DNA from: Linum tenue
Lineage: Eukaryota; Streptophyta; Magnoliopsida; Malpighiales; Linaceae
Length of the DNA: 64,000 nucleotides
Assembly: GCA_946122785.1 (NCBI GenBank)
Contig: CAMGYJ010000011.1
Location: 55,230,449 to 55,294,448 of the forward strand
Direction of reading: 5' to 3'
The translations under genes and the position numbers were made by a program. Shown piece after piece: positions 11,498 to 25,330 of this stretch. The notes beneath the pieces are model-generated. The model was not told where the DNA came from, did no database searches, and saw only the letters and a list, made by a program, of their open reading frames with translations. Every line of letters starts with the position of its first letter. The first letter of the stretch is position 1.

Positions 11498-13686
11498 CTT
11501 TCTTTTCATACTTATGTCAAATGCCTTGTCCTTTCTGTTGGAACGAGGTATCTCTCAGGGGACGATTAATGGTCTTAGGATGAAACATCAATGTCCCCTC
11601 CTGTCTCATTGCCTCTTCGCAGATGATACTGTTATCTTCGGGCGTGCATCAGTGGGAGAAGCAGAGGCCATTATGCATATCATTAATGATTACAGCTTTC
11701 TTACGGGACAAGAAGTTAATATGGAAAAGTCTTCTGTTTTCTTCAGTAAGAATACACCGGAAGATCTTAGGCACCAAATTACTTCACGACTCGGTTTCCC
11801 GATGGACATTCTTCATGATAAGTATCTGGGGGTGCCGACTGATTGGGGACGGTCGAAGAAGGAGACATTTCGGTTCCTTATTGAGAGGATGGAGAAGATT
11901 GGGCTGTCCTGGAAAAGCTTGACTTTATCCCATGCCGGGAAGGAGACCCTTTTGAAGGCTGTGATTCAGGCCATCCCGACTTTCATTATGAGTGTCTTCC
12001 GTCTTCCAGTCTCTTTGATAAAGAAGATGGATGCTCTTCTTCGAAATTTCTTTTGGTCAGGATCCATGAAGAAACGGTCAATTCCTTGGCGGAAAGGGGA
12101 AGTTCTCAATGATCCCAAGTCGATTGGAGGCCTTGGCTTTAGAGATTTTCGCATCTTTAATCTCTCGTTGCTTGCAAAACAGGGTTGGCGCCTTATTAAT
12201 GAACCAGATGCCCTATGGGCTCGCCTCCTGCGTGGTCTTTATTATCCTAACTCTGATTTCAGATCGGCAAAGAAGGGAAGTGCTCCCTCGTGGATTTGGG
12301 CTAGTCTTTGCGATGCGAGGAAGGCTTTGGATTTGGGGACCATCCGGGTCATTGGTTCAGGGACCGATACTTGGTTCGAGAAAGATCTGTGGATTCCATC
12401 ATTGGAAAATCATGTGATTTCAGCCCCACATGTTCCTCACTCTAGAGTATGTGATTGGTTGGAGGAGGATTCCCGGAAATGGAATTGGAATTTGATTCAT
12501 AACCACTGCTCACCTTCTGATTCTGAAGCTATTGCAAAGATTCATGTTGGTCCACCGGATTCCAAGGACAAGTGGGCATGGAAATTTACTCCTAACGGAA
12601 GCTTTTCGGTGAGATCCGCCTATCATGGGCTGAGGAATCATATTAGGCAGATTGCTCACCAACCTCCTCATGATCTCAATAATCCTTCATCAGATGACAT
12701 TTGGAAATGGCTCTGCGCACTTGAGCTTCCTCCCAAGATCAGATTCTTCCTCTGGAGGTGCTTACGGAATGCTTTAGCTACCAAAACCAACCTCCATCAC
12801 CGCCATTGCTCCCCCAATCCTCGATGCCAAATCTGCAATGCCGAGCAAGAATCTCTGATCCATTGTTTGTTCCTTTGCCCTCACGCTAGGGAGACTTGGA
12901 CAAGAGCTTTTCCTTCCATGGTTCCACCACAAAACTTCAACCATTGGTTCTTCGCGATGAAGAGTGAGGAGGACCCTTCTTCTCTTCGGTTCAAGGCTTT
13001 TTGCCTATGGAATATTTGGAAGGCTCGGAACGAGTTCATTTTCAGAGGTATCACTATGTCCCCAATGATGACCTCAATTTTTGCCTTTCGAGAGGCGTCT
13101 GAGCCTTTCCCTGCTCATCCATCTCGTCGCCCTAATCTCCAGCCTAGGGGCATTCCACCACAATCTTCTCCACCGCCGAGAGATCCTGCGAAACGGATTA
13201 ACTGTGATGGGTCTTTTGACCACGGATCACAAGAGGCGGCTTTTGGGATAGTTATTACTGATTCCCAAGGTCAGATTTGTGATGGGAAGGCTGGAAAAGT
13301 CATCTGTTCTTCTCCGATTGAGGTTGAGGCTCTTGCCCTCGTGGAAGCGTGTCGTATTGCTGCTTCTGACAGCACCCCTACTGTTATTTTCACGGATTGT
13401 AAATCTTTGGTGGATGCTTTGGGTGGTGATGAGTCCATGTGGCCTTGGCGATGTTTTGGTCTTCTTTCTCACATTAGGACCATACTTCGGCAATGTCACT
13501 GGATTCATCTTTCTTTCACCCATCGTCGTTTCAACAAATGTGCCGATTGGGTTGCGCACAATGCGCGTTGTCTTTCCCTTCCACAGGACTGGATATCTGT
13601 TCTATCCATTGTAGCCACTCTGTTGTAATTCCTCGCCTCTTTCGGGATGAATGAATGAAAGCTTTATTCAAAAAAAAAAAAAAAAA
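11498..13686 (+). mobile_element. 5'-truncated L1-type LINE with poly(A) tail and target duplication
   Basis: A continuous open frame to 13628 carries the C-terminal half of a plant LINE ORF2. It has the reverse transcriptase Phe-Ala-Asp-Asp motif (about 11616-11627), a Tyr-Leu-Gly-Val-Pro block, a CxxC...H...C zinc-binding region (Cys-Gln-Ile-Cys near 12830) and an RNase H domain. The RNase H acidic residues Asp-Gly-Ser, Glu-Val-Glu-Ala and Thr-Asp-Cys-Lys, and an Ala-Asp-Trp-Val-Ala end, are all visible. A tail of about 17 A ends at 13686. The 10-bp sequence gtctcgctcc occurs at 11488-11497 and 13688-13697 as the target duplication. The frame is uninterrupted, so insertion was recent. The upstream ATG at 11481 lies in host DNA, not in the LINE. 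Confidence 0.92.
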
Positions 13687-13697
13687 GGTCTCGCTCC

Positions 13698-14346
13698 ACA
13701 CTTTTTTAATAAACACATCATTTCCAAATAAAAGGTTTAAATTGTTAATTAAAAATTGAGTTCAACCATCTCACTTAAAAGTTAAAATTATTCGATGAAA
13801 CAATTTGAGTGATAGTTTATTTAAAATCATGAAAAGAATATATGAATTGTGTATGATAAAAGCTATGTATTTTATCTCTATGTACGCTAACAATCGCAAA
13901 TGGATTTCCTTAAAACTTGCTTGATTCTAATAAAATGAAATTTTATCTGTATTTGTTCTTCAATTTCCCCCCTCTTTTGTCAGCATGTTTGATGTACAAT
14001 TACATCTATATATTTCTAGCTCATCATGTACACAAAAAAACAAGTCTGTACTCAGTATTGCCCCCAGCAAAACCTCTAATTAGATTTCACAACCAAGGGG
14101 GTAGAAAGGTAGGAAAATGGTTCGAGAAGAAATAAATGGAAAGTCGCCCATTCCACAACAAAGCTTCAGCTTTGCTGCAAATATGCCTGAAAAATGGCAA
14201 CCCTACTCTTGTACTCTCATCACTCATCCGATGTGGTTGGTTACTTCTCTATCACCCTAATGCTCTTTTTCAGGCCATTTTCTTTTCCTGTTGGGACGAT
14301 ATACAGAGGCACAATACACAGGCATGCCCACAGCAGTGGGTGGTGG
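13698..14346. other. AT-rich interval containing the golgin 3' flank
   Basis: No coding signal was found. The right-hand part, next to the golgin stop codon at 14347, presumably contains that gene's 3' untranslated region and polyadenylation site (minus strand). I could not place the cleavage site. Confidence 0.4.
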
Positions 14347-17300
14347 TCAGCGCCGGGCATGTAGCTGCAAGTTGGGGTCGGTAAGGCCCATCGACTCCGC
14401 GACTTCTCTAGCTGAGAGATCGTCAGCTTGCGCCTGTTGCATTGCGAGGGACACACGGTTAACAAATGGCGACGAGTACAGCGATGGAAAATCAGTAAGG
14501 GAGTGAAAAAGCACAACGTTGATACCTGAAGGCGATGCAATAAATACATCATGAAGAAATGTACGAACACCTGCGCAGCACAATGTGTGTGTTACTGTTA
14601 TGGGTCATTACATGATTTTCTCAACCCTTAAAAGAGTCTGGAAACAGGGCGATTGCAACACTGGCCTATTCTTACCAGATAGAATAAAAAGATCAGCCGA
14701 GCTGTTGGGTACCGCCACAAGAATCGCGTGGCTCTGGCAGCTCCTGAGTCCAATATCTTTGCTGCCTTCTGCAACTGCAGAACATGCAGGTTTGCAACCA
14801 CGGTGTTTAAAAAATCCAAAACAAGGGATTGGGACGCTACTGAGAAAAAAAAAGAGTGGAAGAGTTGTATACCTGTACGCTTGCGCCCACCAAATGGCGG
14901 TGGTACACTGGGAGAGGCCTGCAATTTTTCAAGCCACGAGAAAGCTTCAAAATGTATTCAAAACAACTTGCTTGAAATTCTAAATTGGAAGAAATAGACA
15001 ACACAGGTACAAGGTCACAATCGAAGACCTAATTGCTTGTAACACAGACAAGCCAAGTTGGTAAAACGTTTGCTTTAGCATACAGACAGTCATAGCAAGC
15101 ATTGTATGAAGCGTTTTAAAGAAAATCTAAGAGCACCCTCAAAAAGTTCCCGCATGAGCTAGAATAAAAAATGTCGAGATGGTACTAGGTTGCTATAGTT
15201 TCTGAGTCCGGATAGGTTTGTTCTGATGCCAGGATCCAGAAAGTGTTTTATTAGTTCAGAAAAAGAAAGGACATACTCGAGTGCTTTCATTTCGGAATCC
15301 TCTTCCCATGATGGAGATGGGCGGCGGGCAATTCTGCCTCTTTCAGCCTCAACCTGCATGGCAGGGGGTAGATGTTTCATCAGGACAAAAAAATTACAGC
15401 AGATTCAAGTGAACATGATTCCTGTAAACGAGTTACAATCCTTCAGAAGAAACCTGCACTTCCTGAATACGCTTCAATTCCTTCTCTAATTGAAACTCTG
15501 CTGCTGCCTTGTCACTAGCCATTGTTTCTAGTTGTGTTTGCTTGTAATACTGCATCAAGAAAGCATTTCCAGATTTTTTTACTTTGGTGCTTCATCAGGG
15601 TTAATAGACATGAATTACAGATTTTTTATTACCAGTAAATCAGTTAGTTCCCGATATCGTTTCTCAAGCTCCATATGCTCCTGTTGAAAGCAGCTCAACC
15701 AGTGAATTGATAATTTATGAAATAAAATGCATAAAATACCACTTAAACAGGTAATATTGTCTTAATCGAGCACAAGGTTACTGTGAACCGGATTCCTCAG
15801 ATTCCTGCTGATGCAAAGCATTGGAAGGTTGCATTTTCAGGGGATATGCTCTGACAATGTTAAAGGGTACTTATTTTTTCACACAAAATATGAGAAGTAG
15901 CGAGTTATTCTTCAGAGGGAACAAAACACAAAGAAAAACTTCAGACCCCTAACATGACCAAACCTAACTGACTGCCTAGCCTTCCTAATAAAGCATATTC
16001 AAATCTAGACAGCGATGTCTCTCTCTCACTCTCTTGATAGGAAAAAGGTAAGCTGGCTTGAAATTAGAGAACTGGATGATGTTTACTTGCAAACATCAGA
16101 CTACCTGGCGTGAATAGTGTTCAGCATCCCTTTTCATGGCTGCCATTTCAACTCTCAGTTTCTGCAATTCAGCCTGTAATCGGGAAAAGGGTTGGTATCT
16201 AGAAACAAATGCTTAACTTTGACTTGTAAATCTTAAACAAATTAGAAATGAAAGGAATGATCCAGTTTCACATTTCAATAGCCCTTCCAAATAACATAAC
16301 TAGAATTTTGACAGGGGAATGCACATAGCTCTTACCTCAACAGAAGAAAGCTTGTTTTCAGCCTCTCTCTGACCCTGGCGTGCTCGTTCTACTTCTTCCT
16401 GCCATGCCTGCATCTTAACATTTTGAACGATGGTATTGGGGTTCAGGTTGCAGTTACAGCAGAGTTCCAGTGCATCATCAATCAAATTGAAGGGGACAAA
16501 CCCTAGCAAACCTTACAAATACTCGATAGTTTGAACATCAAGAGGGAGGATTTTAGGAAATATTAAAAGTATCATAACAATCACAGTAATGCACAGTTTA
16601 TTAAAAAATGATACAAGTACAAAATATGTCAACCAGATTCATCCAAAGGGTTGTTTCATTACACCAGAGTTTTGCGGAAAAGCTGTTGATCGAGATAAAT
16701 AATAGGATCCTGAGGGATAGTTCTAAGGTACCTGAATTGACTGGTTTAACTCTTCAGGGGCCTTCTTTTGGCCTCGCCGAACACGGGCCTCCATATCTTG
16801 CAACTCTTGATTTAATGTTGCACATTCAACCTGATTGAGACGCAGCAGTAAGTTAGCACTCTCTGATCAGACAGCAGAAAAATGACCAAATTAAGGTGTA
16901 TAAATACCTCAAGCAGTGCAACTTTCTGCTCAAGTTCTGAGGCCTTTGATGTCCTTTCATCTGCAAGTCTCTGGAAGAGAACATAATTTGAAACTATTAC
17001 AGAAGGGATTGAAGTTATTTAACATCAGCCAGTCTTGCAAGGATATAGACCAGCCATTCCAAACACAACACTAACAGCCTAGTTATGCATCAATGAATGA
17101 CCTCTGGGATACTACCTGAGTCCTAGCAAGAGCTGTGGAAGCCTCCACAGCTCTGTTTTCTAGATCCACTTCCCTCTCCATAGCTGCCTATATCAAGAAT
17201 AAGACAATTATCAAACAGCAACAACTTCAAATTCCATGGGTCCTAAAGATGACAACCCTATTAGAGCCAAACCTTTTTAGTAGTGTTGTGTGCCACCCGC

Positions 17301-20300
17301 TCTTCTTCTGCTCTCCGTTCTGCAGAGGCTAACTCTTCTCGCAAAGCCTGGTATAAGCGCACTAATTAGGCTCCAAATTTCATTATGAGAAAGAACACAC
17401 ATGGCTATGCTATGAACTATGACAGGTTATTTGTCGTATTTGTTCAGTCTCTTCTTAAATTTTAAGTTTTAGCATAAGAAGGAAAAGTGTTTGGTAGGGT
17501 GCTAGCGAAAGTAGAGTCACGTGGGGGAGAGATAGCTTTTCCGTGGTAAGGAAAAGTAGTTAGTGAGATGAAAGAAATATTTCATTAATAAAGACTAATG
17601 AAAATACTTTTGAGTATTAAGGGTTAAAGTTGGGGGAAAATAACATTAATTAGATGGAACAAATATGCCAACTGTTATATGCACCAGCTAACCTGCATCA
17701 TCCTTGTCTCTGTCAGTTCCCTATTTCGCATAAGAGACTCCATGTTTGCCTGAGCGGTAACAGAAGGGTTGAAAATCATTTCTAAAGATCTTCCGCAAAA
17801 GCTGTGACATATATATGAAAGAAAAGAAACAAGAAAGGAGAAACAGCCACATGCTTCTTGTGGTGAGGGGATTATGCTGAAAAATGCATTGACTCGCAAA
17901 AGACTTTCTCCAGTATTCACACAACCATAAAATCCTTGTTTGTACCAATGTCATAGGAAGTTCACAGAGCATTGAAAATTGATAGTTTCAAGTGACTCCT
18001 ATGTGCATATATGATCATTTTACAGAATCTGTTGCCATCTTTAAAAATATTTCTAGCAAACCTGTAAAGAAGCCAAGCTTCCTTCTGACAATGCAGCTTG
18101 TTTCTTAAGTGCATCCATAGAACCAAGAAGCGCCTCAATTTCAGCATTCTTTGCTGCCAATGCCTCAGCCATGTTTGACTCTACTCTTGTTACTTCCATT
18201 TTTGACACAGATAAGTCTTGCTGTAGCTGCTTCATACGAGCCTCACATGACTTGCTTAGTTCTCTCTGTTAAAGAAAAATATCTGTCAAGAGAAGTCTTC
18301 CAAAGCACTAAATCTTGAAACTTCACTCTCATAACCAGTACATCCATCAGGAAAACGAAGTAGATGTAACATTTCACCTCTGCAATCAAAAGCTCCTCGA
18401 GTTGTGCATTTTCAGACTTGTACTCTTGAAGGCGGGTTGAAAGCCCAGCACAAACCTAAGTATGAATATCATATGGTTAACAACAGGTCATAAGGAAGCC
18501 TCACCCAGCTTTAACCGAGTATATGACTGGCCAGTCACAAGAAACCATTAATAATAAAAAGAACGCAGTTTGGGTTTTCCTTATACCAAGAAGCAGATCA
18601 AGTTGGGAATAAGTAAACACAAAAGAAATATCCAAGAAAGTCGGATCTCCTGTCCTTGTTTCCTCAGTAAGCTTGATCCCTCAACAGCTCAGCATCAAGT
18701 TGTGTCTGGATAATTTACTAGGTAACATTGTATGACTGAAAACATATAGGACTAGAACTAATGGGCCCAGATGCAAATATTTAGACATCTGCCCATGTAA
18801 CTGGTGAATCTTGAAATGTCTAGCTTGAAGATGGTAATGAATGTAACATTTATTCTGGAGCTTACCCGTGCTAGTCTAGCTTCTTTTGACTGACCAGTGG
18901 AATTTGCAGTCTTGAGTAGTCCTTGAGCCTGCACACCAACTAAAGTAATTAATGAGTACCAGAGACAAAAGGTGGCGCCCTAACTTCTGTTCAAAATTTC
19001 ATTCCCTGTATTTAAAGGTTTACCTCCTCAAGTTGCTCCTGAATTTTCCTGGGTGAAGCAGCAACGTCATGCTCAACTTGCTTCTGTTGATGCATAGGAG
19101 ATTCTACCTTAAGCTCGTCATCCTTGGCTGATTTTTCATTAATAACAAGAGAATCTTTACTTGATTTTTCTAGCTCAATCTTTGAAGAACCCTCATTTTC
19201 CTTTGTCGTGGTATCAGGAACAGCAACAACGGGATCATGCTCTTTGACAACTTCCATTTCTTTGGCAGGTGATGGTGAAGAAGTACTCTCTGCAGGGACA
19301 TCTGTAGTCTTATCATTAAGGAGCGCACCATCCGAAGGTGGTATTATAGGGTCTGTAACAGTTATAGGAATTTGAACACTGTCAGCTTCATGCTTGACTT
19401 GCTCATTCATATTTGTCGGTAGTGATACACTTGAAGCACTGTCAACAGTTTCTTGCTGCTCATTGCTTGTTTGAGCTACAGAACTGCTGGAAGCTTTCTC
19501 GGCATTTTTAACTGAACGGGCCGCTTGATCTATTGCTTCTGCCTCTGATGTTGGTGTATTAGTCACCTCTTGTGCTGGCTCACTTAGCTTTGTGGATTCA
19601 TCTTTCGAGCGCCTCTTTTGAGCCTGAAAAAGGAGAAAAATGTTGATTTAATATTGATAACCATACATAATAATGTATGAAGACCAGGATCATAATTATC
19701 TTAAGACATACCTTTGACTTTGATTTTGGCTTTGGCTTGGGCTTTTTCTGTTGAGATCCTTGTCCATTAGAAGCTTAAGCGTTTCAAAGACGGCAAAAAA
19801 AAAATTACATACATACATTAGCCAGGTATTCAGCCATGTGGAAAATTTAAATGGAGGCTATCCATCGATACATCAAAACCCCGCCCCTTTCCTAAACTTA
19901 AGAGTATATCAACCAACCAGAATCATCATTCAGCATTCATGCTAGACTTCAGAGCTAACTTACAATAAAAAAATTTAAAAGAGGATAGTTGTACAAGGCA
20001 GAGAAGGGATATTTACTAAGGTTTTATAACTTAAAACGCTTTTATAAGTATTTGTAGCGGCTCTAACATAATTGGTATCGAGTATTGGCTGATCTGGCGG
20101 ATCTCAAAATGATCTAACACTGACCTGAATGCAGTTATGTTTCGAGGCTGAGTTCATATAATTAAAAGAAAGAGACAATGTTACACATTCCTTAGTCCTA
20201 TTGCCTCTGATGATTGAGGCTAACTAAGCACATCAGCAATGTTGTGTTTAATTTCTAAGGAGGAAAGGTTTCAACTGCTTAAGCATAAATTCTGGATATA

Positions 20301-21356
20301 TGTCAGATGTGTGACATCAAAGATTTACTAGATTGATGGCCAAGTTAAAATTGTTACCAGATGGCTGAGAATCAGAATTCTCTTCTGACAATTCATTAAC
20401 AACTAGCTTTGCCTGCCGATCAACAACTTCAAACAGACCTGCACCAGAATAGGAAATGAGCAAACATATCAGACTTGATGATAAGAAATCAAACTTTCTT
20501 TTTAACACCATAGCTAATTTATGATCTTGATAGCAAGTTCAGATATCGAGATGGTGTCTCTCTTTGACAATTGGAAGCATGTTCCCAACACATATCCAGA
20601 CAGAATTAACATCTAGGAATACATTAAAAAATAGGACTCACGAAATGTGAGTAGTGCATCAGCATTATAAATACGAGGGTTTCCCAATGTCCTTTAACTA
20701 ATCGTAAGCAGGCAGGTGATCAATGCCTTGCTAAGAGGCTTTTTCATAAGGGTCCTCGACTCGACTGCACAATCAAGGGATTCCAATGCAAGCTCCCAGC
20801 AATGCTTTGATGGTAAAATCAGGAAAACCGTGACATTTCGAAATCCTATCGAACCACATTTCACGTAGTGAGAGCTGTGGTTCAATCACTTTGTAGCCAA
20901 GCTCTTTCACTGACCTCTAAACATCATCACCCTTCAACTTCATATCGAACCAGCGGCGGCCAACACATTGTTCAAGTATTAGCTGTTTCAGGAATCCTTA
21001 ACCTACTACCAGGATTCTTGACATTGTATTTTGGTGACGGAACAGCTCTAAGAAAAAAAAAACTTCAAGCACGCACTGTCACGGCCTAGTGAGCGCATTC
21101 AAATGATCAACTAACCAATTCATCCCGAGCAGAAAGAAACACACATTTCACTGCATAATCTGAAGCAAAGTTCATAACCAGCTAACTGACACGAGCAGAT
21201 AGTTAAAAAATGGGAACACATACACAGCGCGAAACACTCAGCAACTCACTCTCGATTCCGCAATCGTACTCCTAGCATTCTCTCGAATCGGGAAAGAAAA
21301 AGGAGTGAGAGGGAAAAGAGATCCACACCTTCCGCGGCCTTAAGCCAGGCAGCCAT
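14347..21356 (-). CDS. Golgin candidate 1 (golgin-84-like Golgi tether), 21 exons
   Basis: Exons (minus strand, 5' to 3'): 21356-21329, 20438-20358, 19773-19712, 19623-19024, 18928-18866, 18455-18378, 18265-18062, 17749-17693, 17347-17273, 17187-17116, 16970-16908, 16830-16732, 16407-16336, 16173-16105, 15680-15633, 15549-15454, 15353-15277, 14918-14873, 14774-14676, 14570-14526 and 14433-14347. Every junction is gt..ag and the phases join to a 706-residue frame, the usual length. Residues 1-35 (Met-Ala-Ala-Trp-Leu-Lys-Ala-Ala-Glu-Gly-Leu-Phe-Glu-Val-Val-Asp) are the conserved plant golgin start. Exon 4 encodes a Ser/Glu-rich unstructured region; exons 5-17 a long coiled coil. Residues about 657-675 form a C-terminal transmembrane anchor, followed by a conserved Leu-Ser-Ala-Arg-Glu-Val-Ala-Glu-Ser tail. 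Family knowledge: a tail-anchored cis/medial Golgi tether. The gene looks fully functional. Confidence 0.94.
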
Positions 21357-22265
21357 TGGGAGAGACGGATGGAGGAGGAGCTCCAATCGGAGTTAAACGC
21401 CTATAAGAGATCGGGCAGATCGGGCGTCCATCCGCTGGAAGGGGAGCCAAGTTTGCGAAAGCTTGCGGGAGACAACAATGGCGTTGGAGGAGGGATCGAC
21501 CGGATGAAGCGAAGCAACAAATTAAGAAGTCAGGAAAGAGAAGACGAATTCGGTGCTGTTGGAGAAGTTCGTTGAGCCGTAACTTGGAAGATTTTTTTTT
21601 TTAAATGACTGATGTGATTTGGCCCCAAACCGAGAGAAGGAAAAAAATGTTCAAGAACTATCCAGGTGTTTGTGTAGCGTGAGACCTCTTGAGAGGGAAG
21701 GCAAGACAGGATCGCGACTGAAATAAAGAGTGTGAGAATTAAAGAGCTGGGACAGGTTTCGAGGAAACTTTAAAATTTTAAGGTGCCTTAACGTGAATGA
21801 TGAAACTTTGGGGACTTCTATGATAAATATTTAGCACCAAATGACTCTTCAGCTGTGTCCCTTGGCAATGGGCTGGGCCTCCTATGGGCTGACTCAGCGT
21901 GACATTGCGTTGGGCTTAAGGTTCACATCGTGATATGATATTTAGGAGTGTTCAAATGATAATGGATTAATATCTTATTCTGGATTAAATTATAATCAAG
22001 GATTGAAATATTGTATACGAGATTGTATCGAAAAAGTCAGTGGTATGATATTTTATGCTAAAATTGTTATTTAACTGTGATTCAACCGCTTCTTACCGCC
22101 TACCTGTTTAGCCTCTTGTAGGAGGGTTTTCTCGTCGAACCGTTGATACGGTACGGTGTTTTAATCCTTGAGTATAACTATATAATAAATTTTGGTTCGT
22201 GTTTCAGAAATTAAAGCCAAATTATGTTGATATTTTTTTTCCAATAAATCAATAGATGATTGGAG
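21357..22265. other. Golgin promoter and intergenic DNA up to the duplication boundary
   Basis: The first about 250 bp should hold the golgin 5' leader and promoter (minus strand). A plus-strand frame at 21369-21575 mirrors that leader and shows no family resemblance. No transposon ends were recognised. The left arm of the inverted duplication starts at about 22266. Confidence 0.45.
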
Positions 22266-23392
22266 GATCTCCCGTGCATGTGTTTCAGACTATATATGTA
22301 GTTGTCTGTTACTTTTGATGGTCAAATTTGTTGAGAAGATCTAACTAGATCCTACCTCTTCCTCCTCTATATTGGCAGGCTAAAAAGGAGCGCTTCCATT
22401 TGAACAGAAAAATCAATACTTTCTCTCTTTTCCCCCCATTTTGTTTATATTTTCCCTTAAAGCAAAAACCTAATTAAAGAGCAAGCATATAATTATCTTG
22501 GAAAAGTAGACAGAAGCCAAAAGCTTAATCACATAATTAAGGAGGATTAAATATTATGATCATTACAAATCGGCCATGGGAAGTTTACTAATTAACATTC
22601 GTGAACGGACCGCAGAATGTATATACTAATAACATGCTCAATCATTATTAATGATCCCTTCCAATTAAACTTAACGGTTCATAACTTGTACGCACCTTTA
22701 CTTTTGAAAATTTCTCACATCGAACTTGATCGTCAAAAAATGCTGAGCTGCCATGACCATGACAGACACTATTGACCAAATACCCTTTTTTTTCCGTTGA
22801 AAGATCCAGTTGCTAGAAACTCAACTACGAGTCTCGTAACCTTCGTAGAAATCTCATACTAAAAAAAAAGTCCCCCGGCCCCTTCAAGAAATTACTGGCC
22901 AACAGCAACAATGTTTCTTCTTTATAAGTAATGAACCTAAGCTTTTGGTGATCTTTCTAGTTACAGGGAGAAAAAGGAAGTTTCTTTCTTTGCTGATGAA
23001 CTCGTTTTACACCAGCATCACGTGACGATCAAGAGAACTATATTGCCACATGAAGAGAGTTGGAAAACACGAGATTATATTGTGCATGCATGTTTGACAA
23101 TATTCTCCATAACAACCAAACACAAAGAAGGTTTTGGTAAGGTGAGCATGTCGCTCGAGAAACCATCATATGCGCTGAAACTAACAGGCGAGACGATGTG
23201 GATGAATCCTCTCAAACACACATTAGTAGTATTGTCCCAATACTGAACGACTAGGGGACACTTGAGAGAGAGAGAGAGTCACAAGTTCGAATCACACCTC
23301 CCAACTAGGTTTGAAAGCACCCGTTAGGATGTACCCTAACGACCGGAAAAAAAATGAAAGAGGAGAAGAAAAGGATGCATAACTTGAATAAC

Positions 23393-23925
23393 TAGTGATG
23401 GCAATGGGGCGGGGCGGGTACCTCAATACCCATGCCCTGCCCCACGCTAATACGGGTCGGGGGCGGGTAAAACTCGCGCGGGTACAGGGTGGGGCGGGTC
23501 GACCCACTCTCACATGTTATTTCAAAAAAACACGCAAATTTTGCTTTTCATGATAAAACAAAGTGAAAAATACTTTATGAATGAAAAATAGTCATAGTAT
23601 AATGAATAATTGAGTGTAACCAGTTGAAAGATCGACTCTAACTAGTTGAAAAATACTTTATGAATGAAAAATAGTCATAATATAATGAATAATTGAGTGT
23701 AACCAGTTGAAAGATCGACTCTAACTAGTTGAAGAAATGTCAAAATAGAAGGAAAAATGTATAGATATTATAAGGAATTGAGCTAGAAAGGGCCAAGAAC
23801 GGGGCAGGGCGGGTTCGAAGTAGATACTCATGCCCCGCACCATGCTAGTGCGGGTCAGGTAATACCCGCCCATCGCGGGTCAGGTCGGATAATACCCGCG
23901 GGGCGGGTTCAAATTGTCATCACAC
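23393..23925. mobile_element. hAT-type miniature element B, left arm only (about 530 bp)
   Basis: The left end reads tagtgatggcaatgggg and runs into repeated ggggcgggt motifs. The right end has inverse gggcgggttc followed by ttgtcatcaca. The interior is AT-rich with a direct repeat of about 100 bp (gaatgaaaaatagtcata at about 23579 and 23660). No clear 8-bp target duplication survives. The corresponding place in the right arm, about 49270-49290, has no such insert, so the element entered after the duplication. Confidence 0.7.
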
Positions 23926-24539
23926 TAAATGCTGATATGATAGTTCACAGATTTTGATGGTGCAGATGTTGGCATCGATCCGATTGCACCCAATCAAACC
24001 CCTTAGGCACTAAGAGGAAAAAACATATGCTTTCTTCATTTACTAATAATAAAAGAAAACAAAAGTACTAGCAACTAAGGAAATTTAAAACTTTATTACG
24101 AGGCATAATAAGCATATATATAGTCTAAAGTTAACTGCTTTCTCAAGTCTTGCTCCTAAACAAGCAAAGAGATGGCCCATAGGATTCCAAGTGGAGAGAA
24201 CAAGGTACATAAAGTATATGCATTACCAATCTTCTCTTTTCAACGGAATAGCAATAACCCTAATTATATTTTGTGCTTTCTGGTTTCACATATACAATGC
24301 AGTATATGATGCCAGTTGATTCGCAATATAATAACCATGGTGTGACTGTTGAACAAACATTAATATGACCGTTGAAATTAACTTGTAGGTTAAGACTTTA
24401 ATGCTTCAACGTACTTGGGCTGAACTCCACATCAATCACACTTGTACGTAGTTGGCGGAATAGTAGTTGGCAGATGCATGTCTTTGATCGAGAGATTCCG
24501 GAATTAAAGAGATTCATGATTTATAAATAAAAAATTTAC

Positions 24540-25330
24540 TTTAACCGGCAAGATCAGGGTGAAATGGAAGAGTTCTTGTAAGAATTATGGAATTAAACGT
24601 ATTCACTGTGGAACACTGCAAGAATGAGTAGTGACTTCTCTCCGAAAGTCACTTTGATATGCACCCCAAGATAAAGATCGTGTCGGATCGGAGACCGAAA
24701 CGCTTTTGTACATAACTCCACCAAAACTCATCTTGCGACCTCCATTATGAGGATTTGTTGCTTCGTCGCCGGAAGAAGAAGAATCATGAACCAGTATAGA
24801 AGAACGGATTGCAAGATAGCAAAGAAGTAAGGAAAGAAGAAATAGATGCGGAAGCGAGGATGTGAGACGAAATTAGCTCTGAAAAGCTCTGATACAATGC
24901 TCGATTTTCAATTCAAGTGAAACTCATTCTTGTTTATTGATCAATTGCATGAAAAAAACGTACATGATCCAGTTTACAGAGCTGGTTTACACTGTGTTTA
25001 CAGTAAGATCAGAGGAGAGACAAAAGGCGAGAGAAGTGGTTAGGGACTCTTACTAACTAATTTATAATTTAGTACCTAAACTAATCTAATTACATTTTAT
25101 CTATTTCAAACAAAGTCCTTATAACTATAGAATGATCATTTACAAACGAATCTTTTTGTGTCCTAATAGAGTTCATGTAAGAACTCTGAAGTTAATCATA
25201 CTCACTGTAGTGCACTGTAAGGTGAATGACCTCTCGAAAAAAGTCACTTAGCTATACACCTGAATACAAAAATTGTACAGGTCTAAACACAAAATAGACA
25301 ATATTTTCGTCGGAAAAAGTTCGGAATGTT
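24540..25330 (-). mobile_element. Copia-type LTR retrotransposon remnant, left arm only
   Basis: Read on the minus strand, a typical LTR end (...gagca) at about 24898 is followed by ttgtatcagagc, close to the initiator-Met tRNA primer-binding site of many plant copia elements. The LTR body extends to about 25112-25150. Related sequence (agagttc.tgtaagaa...gtcact) occurs at 24556-24690, 25160-25330 and also in the spacer at 33530-33700. No gag or pol frame remains. The right arm lacks this segment. Confidence 0.5.

Noticed and set aside
21369..21575. Plus-strand frame divergent from golgin
   Set aside because: It overlaps the presumed golgin leader/promoter and has no family features.
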